From positions 5,996,111-6,060,110 of the forward strand of contig NZ_CP134399.1 in NCBI RefSeq assembly GCF_002968295.1: DNA of 64,000 nucleotides, in the 5' to 3' direction. The position numbers were made by a program, and so were the translations under genes. Source of the DNA: Mycobacterium sp. ITM-2016-00317. GTDB lineage: Bacteria > Actinomycetota > Actinomycetes > Mycobacteriales > Mycobacteriaceae. The notes beneath the pieces are model-generated. The model was not told where the DNA came from. It ran no database searches and was given only the letters and a program-made list of their open reading frames with translations. Positions within the stretch are counted from its first letter, which is position 1, and every line of letters starts with the position of its first letter. Positions 7,599-15,410 of this stretch are shown here, piece after piece.

Positions 7599-8687
7599 AT
7601 GGATGACTTCTTCACACCATTCTCCGTCCGCTCACTGACTATGCCGAATCGGTTCGCCATGGCGCCGATGACTCGCGAGGCGTCGCCCGGTGGCATCCCC
7701 GGGGCCGACGTCGCTGAGTATTATCGACGACGCGCAGCAGGCGGGGTGGGGCTCATCATCACCGAAGGTGTTCGGTTGCCCGACCCAGCCGCAGGTTACC
7801 CATCCAACATTCCGACGCTGGCGGGCGACGACGTGCTCGCCGGCTGGGGCCGCCTCATCGACGCCGTTCACACAGAGGGTGGCACCGTCGCCGTACAACT
7901 GTGGCATCAGGGTGTGCAACGCGATGAAGCCGACGGGGTGGTGCCGGTGGGCCCGTCGGGAGTCGACGCGTTTGGCGCACCAAAGGGCCGGGCGCTGGCG
8001 ACCGACGAGCTTCCGCAGCTTGCCCAGCTCTACGCCGATAGCGCTGCGACGGCGCGCGAGATCGGTTTCGACGCTGTGGAACTGAACAGTTGCCATGGAT
8101 ACCTGTTGGATCAGTTCCTCTGGGAGAGAGCCAATCTCCGCAGCGATAGATATGGGGGGTCACTGGCCGCGCGGACGCGTTTCCCGGCAGAGGTGGTGGC
8201 GGCGGTGCGCGGCGCAGTCGGCCCGGACTACCCGATCATCTTCCGGTTCTCACAGTGGAAGATCACCGATTACACCGGGTCGATCGCCGACAACCCGACA
8301 CAACTGCAGGAGCTTCTGGCTCCGTTCGTCGAGGCAGGCGTCGATGTCCTGCACCCCTCGATGCGCCGGCACTACACGCCCGCGTTCCCTGACGCAGACC
8401 CCGAACGCAGCCTCGCGGGATGGGCGAAGAAAGTGACCGGATTACCGGTCATCACGGTGGGCTCCGTCGGGCTGGAGACGACTTTTCGCAGTGAAGTGCA
8501 CGGTCAGGTGATCCAGCCCGCTTCGCTCGACCGCTTGGTGAAGCAGTTCGAGGCGGGCGAATTCGACGTCGTAGCGGTCGGGCGTGCGCTGCTCGCCGAC
8601 CCAGGGTGGGTGCGCCGACTCCGTAACGGTGAGATGGACGCCTTCACCGGCTACGACCCGGCATCGGCGTTGTCGTCCTTGCGCTGA
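7599..8687 (+). CDS. NADH:flavin oxidoreductase, Old Yellow Enzyme family
   Basis: 362 residues from ATG 7599 (MDDFFTPFSVRSL). A start at 7548 adds 17 residues outside the family. It is a TIM-barrel FMN enzyme of the ene-reductase family: PNRFAMAPMTR near the N-terminus, GGVGLIITEGV, VQLWHQGVQ, ERANLRSDRYGGSLAAR, FRFSQWK, PVITVGSVGL, and FDVVAVGRALLADPGWV near the phosphate-binding end. The substrate-binding pair normally written H-x-x-H or H-x-x-N reads N-S-C-H here, an unusual swap that may change substrate choice. It stands alone, with no pathway partners next to it, so the physiological substrate is open. Confidence 0.85.
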   Translation: MDDFFTPFSVRSLTMPNRFAMAPMTREASPGGIPGADVAEYYRRRAAGGVGLIITEGVRLPDPAAGYPSNIPTLAGDDVLAGWGRLIDAVHTEGGTVAVQLWHQGVQRDEADGVVPVGPSGVDAFGAPKGRALATDELPQLAQLYADSAATAREIGFDAVELNSCHGYLLDQFLWERANLRSDRYGGSLAARTRFPAEVVAAVRGAVGPDYPIIFRFSQWKITDYTGSIADNPTQLQELLAPFVEAGVDVLHPSMRRHYTPAFPDADPERSLAGWAKKVTGLPVITVGSVGLETTFRSEVHGQVIQPASLDRLVKQFEAGEFDVVAVGRALLADPGWVRRLRNGEMDAFTGYDPASALSSLR

Positions 8688-9210
8688 CCGGGCGGATACG
8701 CGCCGGTTGGCTGACCGAATCGTGCAGACGTGGAACGTTAACCGGCCCGGCCGCGGCTCCGGACGGATCTGCGGGCAGGACGTCACCGCCTTCGGAATCG
8801 GTGTCGTCACCCGGGTCGCGCCGAGATCGCCGGCCTGCCGCCGCGGCAAGCGGCGGCACACCGCGGCGGGTTCAGTCAGTCGACCACGCTGATACCGCAC
8901 CCCCGCCAGATGGCGCTGCGTCGAACGCCGCAGTGTAGAAACGGCTTTCGTCCCGACGACGAGTAAGTCGGCATGGAGATGGCGGGCGACCTCTCCTCCA
9001 GCGGCCATACCTTCGTCCGAGGCACGACGACGTGCTGGTCAACCGCATCGGCCGCCACCCACACTGATCCGTCCGAGGCGGCGAAGGCTGCGGCCGGCGA
9101 CTGGGACATTTCAACTTCTTCGTGCCCGAGCCGCGCAGACTGGTGCGAATGCTCACCGAGCTGTTCGCCTTTCGGGTGCCGAGCTGCCCACTCTAGGATC
9201 GACAGTCAGG
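8688..9210. other. 523-bp stretch without a convincing gene
   Basis: Open frames on both strands here show no family similarity that I can recognise. The stretch lies directly before the broken epoxide hydrolase and has the mixed look of decayed coding sequence. No RNA gene or repeat stands out. Confidence 0.4.
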
Positions 9211-9822
9211 TTGTCCAACCTAGGAGTACCCATCACCGCGCTTGCCCCGGCCGGCGCCACCATCCCCGCTGTCACCCATCACCGAGCAGACGTCAACGGA
9301 ACCCAACTGCACTACGTATCCGCTGGCACTACAGGAACCCCGATCCTGCTGGTGCACGGGTGGCCCGAGACATGGTGGGCCTTCGCAAGCTCATCCCATT
9401 GTTGTCGGCGACACACCGGGTCTTCGCCGTCGACCTTCGCGGATTCGGGGACTCCAGCGCCGGCGACGGCGCCTACGACGAAGCCACCTCGGCCGAGGAC
9501 ATGCACCACCTGGTCGAGCACCTCGGTGCGGGCCCAGTCCACGTGCTCTGCCAGGACATCAGTGGCGGTCTAGGTTTCCGCTTCGCGGCCACCCACCCCG
9601 AGGACGTCCTGAGCTTCACCGCGATCGAGACCACCTTGGCCGGCTTCGGGCTCGAATCCCTGGCAGACGTGAACAACGGCGGCTCTTGGCACGTCGGATT
9701 CCTTGGCCCACCAGGCATCCCGGGAATGCTCCTGGCCGGACACGAACGCGAGCTCATAGCCGACTGGGCGTACCCGACGATGACCATCGTGAAGAACGCC
9801 ATCACCGAAGGCGACATCGACA
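9211..9822 (+). pseudogene. epoxide hydrolase-type alpha/beta hydrolase, frameshifted and 3'-truncated
   Basis: The N-terminal frame (TTG 9211) reads HHRADVNGTQLHYVSAGTTG and PILLVHGWPETWW, the HGxP oxyanion motif of epoxide hydrolases. Sequence continuity then jumps to another frame at about 9382-9384, where one base is missing. It continues RKLIPLLSATHRVFAVDLRG, GFGDS and HVLCQDISGGLGFRFAATHP, in which the nucleophile is Asp, as in epoxide hydrolases. Similarity ends near GDI at about 9822, before the cap and the catalytic His, where the sequence runs into an unrelated gene fragment on the other strand. It is therefore doubly broken: one indel and a lost 3' end. Confidence 0.65.
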
Positions 9823-9824
9823 GG

Positions 9825-9934
9825 AGGTCCCAAACCTCGACGAACTTGCCGTCTTCCACCTTGTATAGCGTGAACTCTTTGACACTCACCTGTCGACCGC
9901 TGGCTTCTCGTCCTCGAAACGTTCCGCGGGCTAC
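9825..9934 (-). pseudogene. C-terminal remnant of a SnoaL-like / NTF2-fold protein
   Basis: Read on the minus strand after a TAG at 9935-9937, the frame gives VARGTFRGREASGRQVSVKE and then FTLYKVEDGKFVEVWDLLSM. This is the last two strands of the SnoaL-like ester-cyclase fold, which typically has a GTHxGxFxG-x-PPTGR segment, then VEDGKIVE and WDxxD. The rest of the gene is absent. It abuts the cut 3' end of the epoxide hydrolase remnant, marking an old deletion or recombination junction. Confidence 0.55.
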
Positions 9935-9937
9935 CTA

Positions 9938-10219
9938 GTTCGCGAGACGCTATGCCCTCCTTGCGCTTGAGACTGTGAACGCTGGGCCACGGCGCGCTGT
10001 GTAGGCATTGGCCCGGAACACGCTCTGCGCGGCCAGGACCGATCACGCTTCGACTCTCCCGGCAAGGTCGCCGTGGTGCGCCCCCAGTTCATGGTTCACG
10101 GTGGTGCCAACGATGCCGGTGGCCACCTCACGGAGAAGGTCATCTCTGCGGCGGCATGCTTCGAGAACAAGATGTCGTGCACCCCGCCCGGGCATCTCCC
10201 GCGCGAGGGCGTTGCGCGA
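9938..10219. other. intergenic stretch, no gene recognised
   Basis: These 282 bases lie between the SnoaL remnant and the LLM oxidoreductase. A minus-strand frame (10048-10200 approximately) reads LVLEACRRRDDLLREVATGI and ends in TGA, but I cannot assign it to a family. It is probably more decayed sequence. Confidence 0.35.
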
Positions 10220-11035
10220 TCATTGCACCGCTTTGCGCCAAGCGAGCATTTCGTTGAGGACCGAGAAGTCATAGCCCGCATCGGTCGGGTGAATTTCGGT
10301 GGTTAACATCGTGGCACCGGCGTCGAGGAAGGCGTCGGCACTGGCGGCGCCTTCCCAGCCCACGGACCGTTCGATGTCGGCGGGTGCGCGGCCAGCGGCG
10401 GACGCGAGGTCGTCGAGGCGCGCGCTGGCAACGTGGAAGTTGTCGAGACCAATGTAGGTGTGCCAGATGTCGGCGTGCCGAGCTACCGCGGGCAGCGTCC
10501 GCTTGATACCTGATCCACCGATCAGGATAGGAACCTTGCGTACCGGTGCAGGCGTAAGGACCGCCAGGCGCGCCGCGATGCGCTCCAAGCCGGCGTCAAG
10601 CAGATCAAAACGCGACTTCAGGGTGCCGAAGTCGTAACCGTAGGTGGTGTAGTCCTTTTCGTACCAGCCGGAACCGACGCCGAGGATCAGTCGGCCGCCG
10701 CTGATGTGATCAACAGTGCGGGCCATGTCGGCCAGCAGGTCAGGATTGCGATACGCGATACCGCTGACCAGTAACCCAATCTCGGGGCGGTTGGTAATCT
10801 CGGCCCACGTTGCCAACGAGGTCCACCCTTCGAAGTTGTTCACGTCGGGTTGGACCTCGTCGAGCACGGGCATGCCGTCGACGATCTCGCTGAAGGTAGG
10901 CCTATGGAAGTGGTCATAACCGAAAATGATGTCGGTTCCGATGTCTTCGGCATGCAGAACCGCGCTGCGCCAGCTCTGGTAATCCGGGGCCCCGCCGGGC
11001 CACAGTTGCACTCCGATGCGTATTGGTCGACTCAT
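10220..11035 (-). CDS. LLM class F420-dependent oxidoreductase
   Basis: 271 residues from ATG 11035 (MSRPIRIGVQLWPGG), preceded by GGAG six bases upstream. Longer in-frame starts up to 11128 lack family similarity. It is a luciferase-like TIM-barrel enzyme of the F420-dependent group: DIIFGYDHFHRPTF after strand 2, ITNRPEIGLLVSGIAYRNPD, LLADMARTVDHISGGRLILG, VGSGWYEKDYTTYGYDFG, VPILIGGSGIKRTLPAVARH. It is closely similar to the LLM protein at 28434-29240, so the two are paralogues. It is divergent from a LysR regulator, a common arrangement for catabolic oxidoreductases. The substrate is unknown. Confidence 0.85.
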   Translation of the reverse strand: MSRPIRIGVQLWPGGAPDYQSWRSAVLHAEDIGTDIIFGYDHFHRPTFSEIVDGMPVLDEVQPDVNNFEGWTSLATWAEITNRPEIGLLVSGIAYRNPDLLADMARTVDHISGGRLILGVGSGWYEKDYTTYGYDFGTLKSRFDLLDAGLERIAARLAVLTPAPVRKVPILIGGSGIKRTLPAVARHADIWHTYIGLDNFHVASARLDDLASAAGRAPADIERSVGWEGAASADAFLDAGATMLTTEIHPTDAGYDFSVLNEMLAWRKAVQ

Positions 11036-11200
11036 GTGCAGCTCCATCCACCTGTGGGGGTTGTCGATGATTTGAAGGGCCCGGCCGTGCTCATCTCGGG
11101 CGCTGGATCCCCACGGTATGAGCGGCACGACATAGAGGCAAATAGTGGAGACGTATATTCTTCATTGACACTGTCTATGTCACGTCGGAGGTAGATCCGA
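11036..11200. promoter_or_regulatory. divergent LLM/LysR promoter region
   Basis: A 165-bp region between divergent starts, with an AT-rich core around 11140-11185. It holds a GACA-N7-TGTC inverted repeat at 11167-11181 and a TTGACA-like hexamer at 11165-11170. LysR proteins usually bind such divergent regions, but a specific T-N11-A box is not compelling here. Confidence 0.35.
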
Positions 11201-12109
11201 ATGAGCTTGCGTCAATATGAATACGCCCTAGCTGTCGCCGAGGAGGGCTCCATGACGGCGGCAGCAGAGCGTCTGCGAGTCACTCAGCCATCGCTGTCCC
11301 AGCAGATCGGCGCCCTGGAGAAGCACCTCGGGGTGCAGCTGTTCACCCGCACCCCGAACGGGGTGACTGTGACGGTAGCCGGCCGGGCCTTCCTGGCTGA
11401 GGCGAAGATCGCGACCACTGCATCCCGGCGCGCCATCATGGCCGCCCGCGCCGCTGACGGGGAGCTCGCAGGCGAACTCATCATCGCCGTCCACATGGGC
11501 CTGGGAGCACGGCAGCTGCCGCAAGCCTTGGGACAGCTGCGCAACCGGCACCCAAAGTTGCAGGTAACGCTCCACGAGGAGCCCGATCCCGCGGACATGG
11601 AACGCCTGCTTCGCCAAGGGGCTCTCGACATGATCCTCGTACACCACGTCCCGGCGGGGTGCCCTTTCGACGTGCACCGACTGGGCGAGGAAGCCTTCGT
11701 CGCCGTCGTACCGAAGGGGCACCCGCTTTCCTCCGAGGTAGCCCCCCTGCGCCTGGAGAACCTGGCGTCAGAGGCGTGGATCCGGTACCGGGGCGGTAGC
11801 CTGCTCGACGACTACCTCGCCCGCCTACTCGCCAGCGCGGGCCGCAGCCCGCACACGGTAGCCAGAGCGTCACAGATCTCCACCGCGGTGCGTCTCGTCG
11901 CGCAAGGCCTCGGCGTGACTGTGGTCCCGGCCTCGGCCGTCCCCGAAGGCTTCGAAGAACTGGCCCGTCCGCTCCAGCCCGCCCTAACCGAGCCCGTCCT
12001 CGTCGGCGTGCGGCGCAATCCGGGCCCAGCAGAGACCACCATGCTTGACCACCTAAACCAGCAGAACTGGTGCGGCACAGGCCTACTCTCTCGCTCAGCA
12101 CTTGTTTGA
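11201..12109 (+). CDS. LysR family transcriptional regulator
   Basis: 302 residues from ATG 11201, after GGAGG nine bases upstream. The winged HTH is at residues 3-62: LRQYEYALAVAEEGSMTAAA, ERLRVTQPSLSQQIGALEKH and LGVQLFTRT. The substrate-binding domain follows from about residue 90: GELIIAVHMGLGARQLPQAL, a DMILVH strand, VAVVPKGHPL, and AVRLVAQGLGVTVVPASAVP. It is divergent from the LLM oxidoreductase gene and most likely regulates it in response to a small aromatic or other acid ligand. The ligand cannot be predicted. Confidence 0.88.
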   Translation: MSLRQYEYALAVAEEGSMTAAAERLRVTQPSLSQQIGALEKHLGVQLFTRTPNGVTVTVAGRAFLAEAKIATTASRRAIMAARAADGELAGELIIAVHMGLGARQLPQALGQLRNRHPKLQVTLHEEPDPADMERLLRQGALDMILVHHVPAGCPFDVHRLGEEAFVAVVPKGHPLSSEVAPLRLENLASEAWIRYRGGSLLDDYLARLLASAGRSPHTVARASQISTAVRLVAQGLGVTVVPASAVPEGFEELARPLQPALTEPVLVGVRRNPGPAETTMLDHLNQQNWCGTGLLSRSALV

Positions 12110-12182
12110 TCATGGCACTCCACGCGCAAGAACAGGACAGTTCCCCTTCGCAGGGCTTCGTGAAGTCAAGCTCCGCATTTGA

Positions 12183-12209
12183 CGGCTCTTCGTGAACGAG
12201 AGTGCAGCG
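12183..12209. repeat. candidate ISL3-family terminal inverted repeat (single end)
   Basis: The stretch beginning GGCTCTTCGTGAACGAGAGT resembles, from memory, the ends of actinobacterial ISL3-family elements such as IS31831, which start GGCTCTTC and have AGAGTGCA shortly after. No transposase and no opposite end are seen, so at most this is a solo remnant of an element that has left or decayed. Confidence 0.3.
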
Positions 12210-12493
12210 CCGCTCAGCGGAACACTGGGCGAAGTGTCGTATCGGTGAGCTGAAGCGGGGCCCCGGTGGGGAGCAGACCACGATCTTCTGATCGCCGGCG
12301 GCTCGTGATCCCTGCCCCTTGGCTGCCAGTCTCGCTGATGGGCTCAGCGTTAGCGGTGTCTGTCCATTGGGCACGATCTGCGCCGTCGCTTGACCAGCAA
12401 TGATTCCACCCCTCTTCAGTAGGGCAGGTTTCCCCGGGTCCCAAATGCTGCTATGCGCCGGTAGAAGACGGAATACTCGCGAATCTCACTTTC

Positions 12494-12552
12494 ATGTCCA
12501 ATTGGACATCAGGTGGACATTTCACTTGAGAATTGGACATGAAACTTGAGAA
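12494..12552. repeat. 16-bp palindrome and two 18-bp direct repeats just after dnaB
   Basis: ATGTCCAATTGGACAT at 12494-12509 is a perfect 16-bp palindrome. GGACATTTCACTTGAGAA (12515-12532) and GGACATGAAACTTGAGAA (12535-12552) match at 15 of 18 positions with a 20-bp period and reuse the GGACAT half-site. The cluster ends 17 bases from the dnaB stop. It may be a terminus of a lost mobile element, a protein-binding array or a transcript end signal. Confidence 0.5.
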
Positions 12553-12569
12553 GCCACAACAAAGCTTCG

Positions 12570-14915
12570 CTACTTGGCCATGTTCGAGAACCGCGACAAA
12601 TGCAGCTGGTGGGCGACGGTGATCGTCCTCGTCGGACCGGCGCGGTGTTTCGCGACAATCAGGTCCGCCTCGCCGCCGCGCGGGTCGTCCGTCTCGAACG
12701 CGTCGGGGCGGTGCAGCAGAATGACCATGTCCGCATCCTGCTCAATAGAGCCCGATTCGCGGAGATCGGACAGCATCGGCTTCTTGTCGGTGCGCTGCTC
12801 GGGCCCTCGGTTCAGCTGACTCATCGCCACCACCGGCACCTCCAGCTCCTTGGCCAAAAGTTTGATCTGCCTTGAGAACTCGGAGACTTCCTGCTGGCGC
12901 GATTCGACCTTCTTGCCGGATGTCATCAGCTGCAGGTAGTCGATCACCACCAGGCGCAGATCCGCCTTCTGCTTCAACCGACGTGCCTTGGCTCGGATCT
13001 CCATCATCGTGAGGTTCGGCGAATCGTCGATATACAGAGGGGCCTCGCTGATCTCACTCATCCGCCGGGCCAGCCGCGTCCAGTCGTCGTCGTTCATCCG
13101 CCCCGATCGCATGTCGGCGAGCTTGATCTTTGCCTCCGCCGAGAGCAGACGCATGACGATTTCGGTCTTGCTCATCTCGAGCGAGAACACGATGCTCGGC
13201 AAGTGGTGCTTGATAGAGCACGACCGCATGAAATCCAGACCCAGTGTCGAGTTGTGCGTCGGAATCATGGACCGACTCGCCAAGTACATGTGATCGTCGT
13301 TGTCGACCTCCACACACCGGACCGGGACACTGGCCACGGGCCGGACGTCGACGATGAAGCGCGAATTGGAGCGCACGGAACTCGACGCGCGACGCTCCTT
13401 GTGCAGCAGATCTTTTCGATGCAGTCCGAACACGGATTCGGCCGCTGAGAAGTTGAGGATGTACGCCGTCGAGGATGCTTCCGTTCGCCCCTTCACGGCC
13501 TTGGCCGCCACCTGACAGCGGTAGCCGAACGACACGACCAGTTCGGCGACATCAGTGGCCAGACGCTGGTTCGTGACGCTGAACTGAACCGTACCTCCGT
13601 TGGTCACGGTGCCGTCGGTGTCGAGGAGGCCGGCAAGCAGCGCGCGCCGTTGCGACTCAGAGGCACGCAGGTATTCGGCCGGGATGTGCTTGTTGCCGAA
13701 GACCCCGATCGTCCGCAGAGACGCCTCGGACAGATCCACGCCCTCCCCTTCGATCCGCATCAGGATCTCGGGGTCCATCGTGGTGATCTGAGCGGCGCTC
13801 GACGTTCCGTCGCCCAGCCACGCACCCAAGGTGTAGGGCGGGACGAGGAGCTCGGCATCGGGCGCTTCGATCGGCGCCGTGTTGACGACGGAATGGTTGA
13901 GGCGACGATCGGCGGTCGGACACCGAAGTGTCTCGGCGATGTCGCGCGTCGTCCGGACCTCGGCCGCCGCGCGCGCCTTCCGCCGCGACGCGCGGGTCTC
14001 GGTCAGCCACTGGTGTTCGGCGTCGGCGACAATGACGGTCCCGTCGGAGAACTCGACCTCGTAACACGGCCGGTCCACCATCACCTCGGTGGCCGCGACC
14101 ACCCGGGTGGGCTTGCCGTCCGCACCGATCAACTGATCGCCGACCTCGACGTCGGCCATCGTCGTCCAGCCCGCAGGTGTCGGCAGCGGAGTGTCCAGCG
14201 CCAGCGCCTTGCCCATACCGGGCCTGGCTGCCACAACGATCATCTGACCCGGATGCAGCCCGTTGGTCAGCTCGTCGAGATCGGTGAATCCCGTCGGGAC
14301 ACCTTTGGAGACCCCGCCCTCGGACGCGATCGCGTCGATCTCGTCCATCGCCGGCTGGAGGATCTCCTCCAGGATCACGAAATCCTCGGAGGACTTGCGC
14401 TCGGTGACGTCGTAGATCTCGGCCTGGGCGCGGTCCACGATCTCGTTGACGTCGGCGCCGTCGGCGCCCGCGTAGCCGTACTGCACGACCCGCGTCCCCG
14501 CCTCGACGAGGCGGCGCAGCAGCGACTTCTCGGCGACGATCTCGGCGTAGTACCCGGCGTTGGCCGCCGTCGGCACTGTGGAGATCAGCGTGTGGAGATA
14601 CGGCGCACCCCCGACCCGGCGCAGCAGTCCGCGCCGGTCGAGCTCTGCGGCGACCGTGACGGCGTCGGCGGGCTCACCGCGCCCGTACAGGTCCAGGATC
14701 GCGTCGTAGACGAGTTGGTTGGCCGGCTTGTAGAAGTCGCCCGGCCGGAGCTTCTCCAGGACGTCAGCGACGGCGTCCTTGCTCAGCAGCATCCCGCCCA
14801 GCACGGCCTGCTCGGCCGCGGCGTCCTGCGGGGGCTGGCGACCGAAATCCTCGCCGGGCGGCGGCTCCATGTCGGAGCGATCCGCTGGACGACCCCGGTC
14901 ATCTACGACAGCCAC
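12570..14915 (-). CDS. dnaB: replicative DNA helicase DnaB, interrupted by a class 3 intein
   Basis: 781-residue precursor. Removal of a 319-residue intein leaves a 462-residue helicase, the normal length. GTG 14915 follows GGGGAAAGG. The N-terminal domain (about 30-180) includes EQAVLGGMLLSKDAV. The RecA-like domain holds Walker A ARPGMGK split from S by the intein, then Walker B LRLVVIDYLQLM, the H/R region EVPVVAMSQLNRG, and SDLRESGSIEQDADMVILLH near the C-terminus. DnaB is the hexameric 5'-3' helicase of the replication fork. Because the intein splits the ATP-binding loop, helicase activity needs protein splicing. A LexA-type box lies 32 bases upstream of the start. Confidence 0.97.
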   Translation of the reverse strand: MAVVDDRGRPADRSDMEPPPGEDFGRQPPQDAAAEQAVLGGMLLSKDAVADVLEKLRPGDFYKPANQLVYDAILDLYGRGEPADAVTVAAELDRRGLLRRVGGAPYLHTLISTVPTAANAGYYAEIVAEKSLLRRLVEAGTRVVQYGYAGADGADVNEIVDRAQAEIYDVTERKSSEDFVILEEILQPAMDEIDAIASEGGVSKGVPTGFTDLDELTNGLHPGQMIVVAARPGMGKALALDTPLPTPAGWTTMADVEVGDQLIGADGKPTRVVAATEVMVDRPCYEVEFSDGTVIVADAEHQWLTETRASRRKARAAAEVRTTRDIAETLRCPTADRRLNHSVVNTAPIEAPDAELLVPPYTLGAWLGDGTSSAAQITTMDPEILMRIEGEGVDLSEASLRTIGVFGNKHIPAEYLRASESQRRALLAGLLDTDGTVTNGGTVQFSVTNQRLATDVAELVVSFGYRCQVAAKAVKGRTEASSTAYILNFSAAESVFGLHRKDLLHKERRASSSVRSNSRFIVDVRPVASVPVRCVEVDNDDHMYLASRSMIPTHNSTLGLDFMRSCSIKHHLPSIVFSLEMSKTEIVMRLLSAEAKIKLADMRSGRMNDDDWTRLARRMSEISEAPLYIDDSPNLTMMEIRAKARRLKQKADLRLVVIDYLQLMTSGKKVESRQQEVSEFSRQIKLLAKELEVPVVAMSQLNRGPEQRTDKKPMLSDLRESGSIEQDADMVILLHRPDAFETDDPRGGEADLIVAKHRAGPTRTITVAHQLHLSRFSNMAK
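13251..14207 (-). other. class 3 intein with LAGLIDADG endonuclease domain in DnaB
   Basis: Residues 237-555 of the precursor, between GMGK and S-T-L. The first residue is Ala, not Cys or Ser (ALALDTPLPTPAGW), so class 1 splicing is impossible. The class 3 triplet is present: Trp at about 303 in AEHQW (block B), Cys534 in PVRCVEVD (block F) and Thr553 in IPTHN (block G). It ends His-Asn with Ser as the +1 residue. Two LAGLIDADG-like motifs, YTLGAWLGDGTSS (about 361-373) and LLAGLLDTDGT (about 426-436), keep both acidic residues, so the homing endonuclease may be active. This matches the known DnaB intein of M. smegmatis and mycobacteriophage Bethlehem in type and insertion point. Confidence 0.93.
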
Positions 14916-14946
14916 GCAGCGCCTTTCCCCTCGTTGATCGAAGTGT

Positions 14947-14958
14947 GAACATATGTTC
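14947..14958. promoter_or_regulatory. LexA/SOS-type box upstream of dnaB
   Basis: GAACATATGTTC is a perfect 12-bp palindrome of the form GAAC-N4-GTTC, the core of the Gram-positive/mycobacterial LexA box TCGAAC-N4-GTTCGA. The right arm is complete (GTTCGA) and the left reads GTGAAC. It lies 32 bases before the dnaB start codon, where LexA could block transcription. Confidence 0.5.
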
Positions 14959-15345
14959 GAAGACCTGTGCCCCCGATGTTAGTTCCCGTCTCCGACAAAG
15001 CCCCCGCCTGGGACGCAACCACCCCTGCGGCGCACAACGTTAGACGTTGCTGGAGGGGAATCAAGTCGACCCTGTTGATGACCCTGGGGATGGCGTGTGG
15101 ATAGATCAGGTCGCTCATGTTGAGGGGCTGGGGAGAACCTGTTAGTAACTGCGTGCGTGAACACCGTTTCTGCAGATGAACGCACGATAGGACCGTCGGG
15201 AGGCTGTGGATGGGAAATTGCCCGGCGTGTCGTGTCCGGTTTCCTTCTCGGGCGTGTTGTGTTTCATCGCGGGGCCGAGAAGGTTAACAGCCGGTGAGGT
15301 TCGCTGCGATTGATTTGCCGGGAAAAGTTCGCCACGGCACACGAC
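14959..15345. other. intergenic stretch between dnaB and rplI
   Basis: 387 bases, no gene seen. In M. tuberculosis a small hypothetical gene (Rv0057) sits at this place, but no matching frame is present here. It should hold the dnaB promoter. Confidence 0.45.
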
Positions 15346-15386
15346 AACGGCCGGGTGAGACCCCGCAGGGTCCTCACCCGGCCGTT
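15346..15386 (-). terminator. rho-independent-type hairpin after the rpsF-ssb-rpsR-rplI operon
   Basis: AACGGCCGGGTGAG (15346-15359) pairs perfectly over 14 bp with CTCACCCGGCCGTT (15373-15386), with a 13-base loop. It lies 24 bases after the rplI stop in the direction of transcription and is followed by a weak GTTGT run, as is usual for mycobacterial terminators that lack a strong U tract. Confidence 0.8.
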
Positions 15387-15410
15387 TGACGCCGGAGTCG
15401 GCCGAGCCGA

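Larger units (their letters stand above)
12110..12569. other. intergenic stretch between the LysR gene and dnaB
   Basis: 460 bases without a recognised gene. It contains a possible insertion-sequence terminal repeat at 12183-12209 and, against the dnaB stop, a palindrome with short direct repeats at 12494-12552, listed separately. Short minus-strand frames here show no known domain. Confidence 0.5.

Noticed and set aside
8872..9156. minus-strand frames in the 8.7-9.2 kb gap
   Set aside because: Considered as relics of a reductase or transposase but no stretch matched a family well enough to name.
12214..12444. 76-codon minus-strand frame as a transposase fragment
   Set aside because: No DDE/DEDD-type or HTH motif is visible; only the short ISL3-like end nearby supports an IS link.
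13650..14948. 432-codon plus-strand open frame
   Set aside because: Antisense to dnaB and the intein; no recognisable domain.
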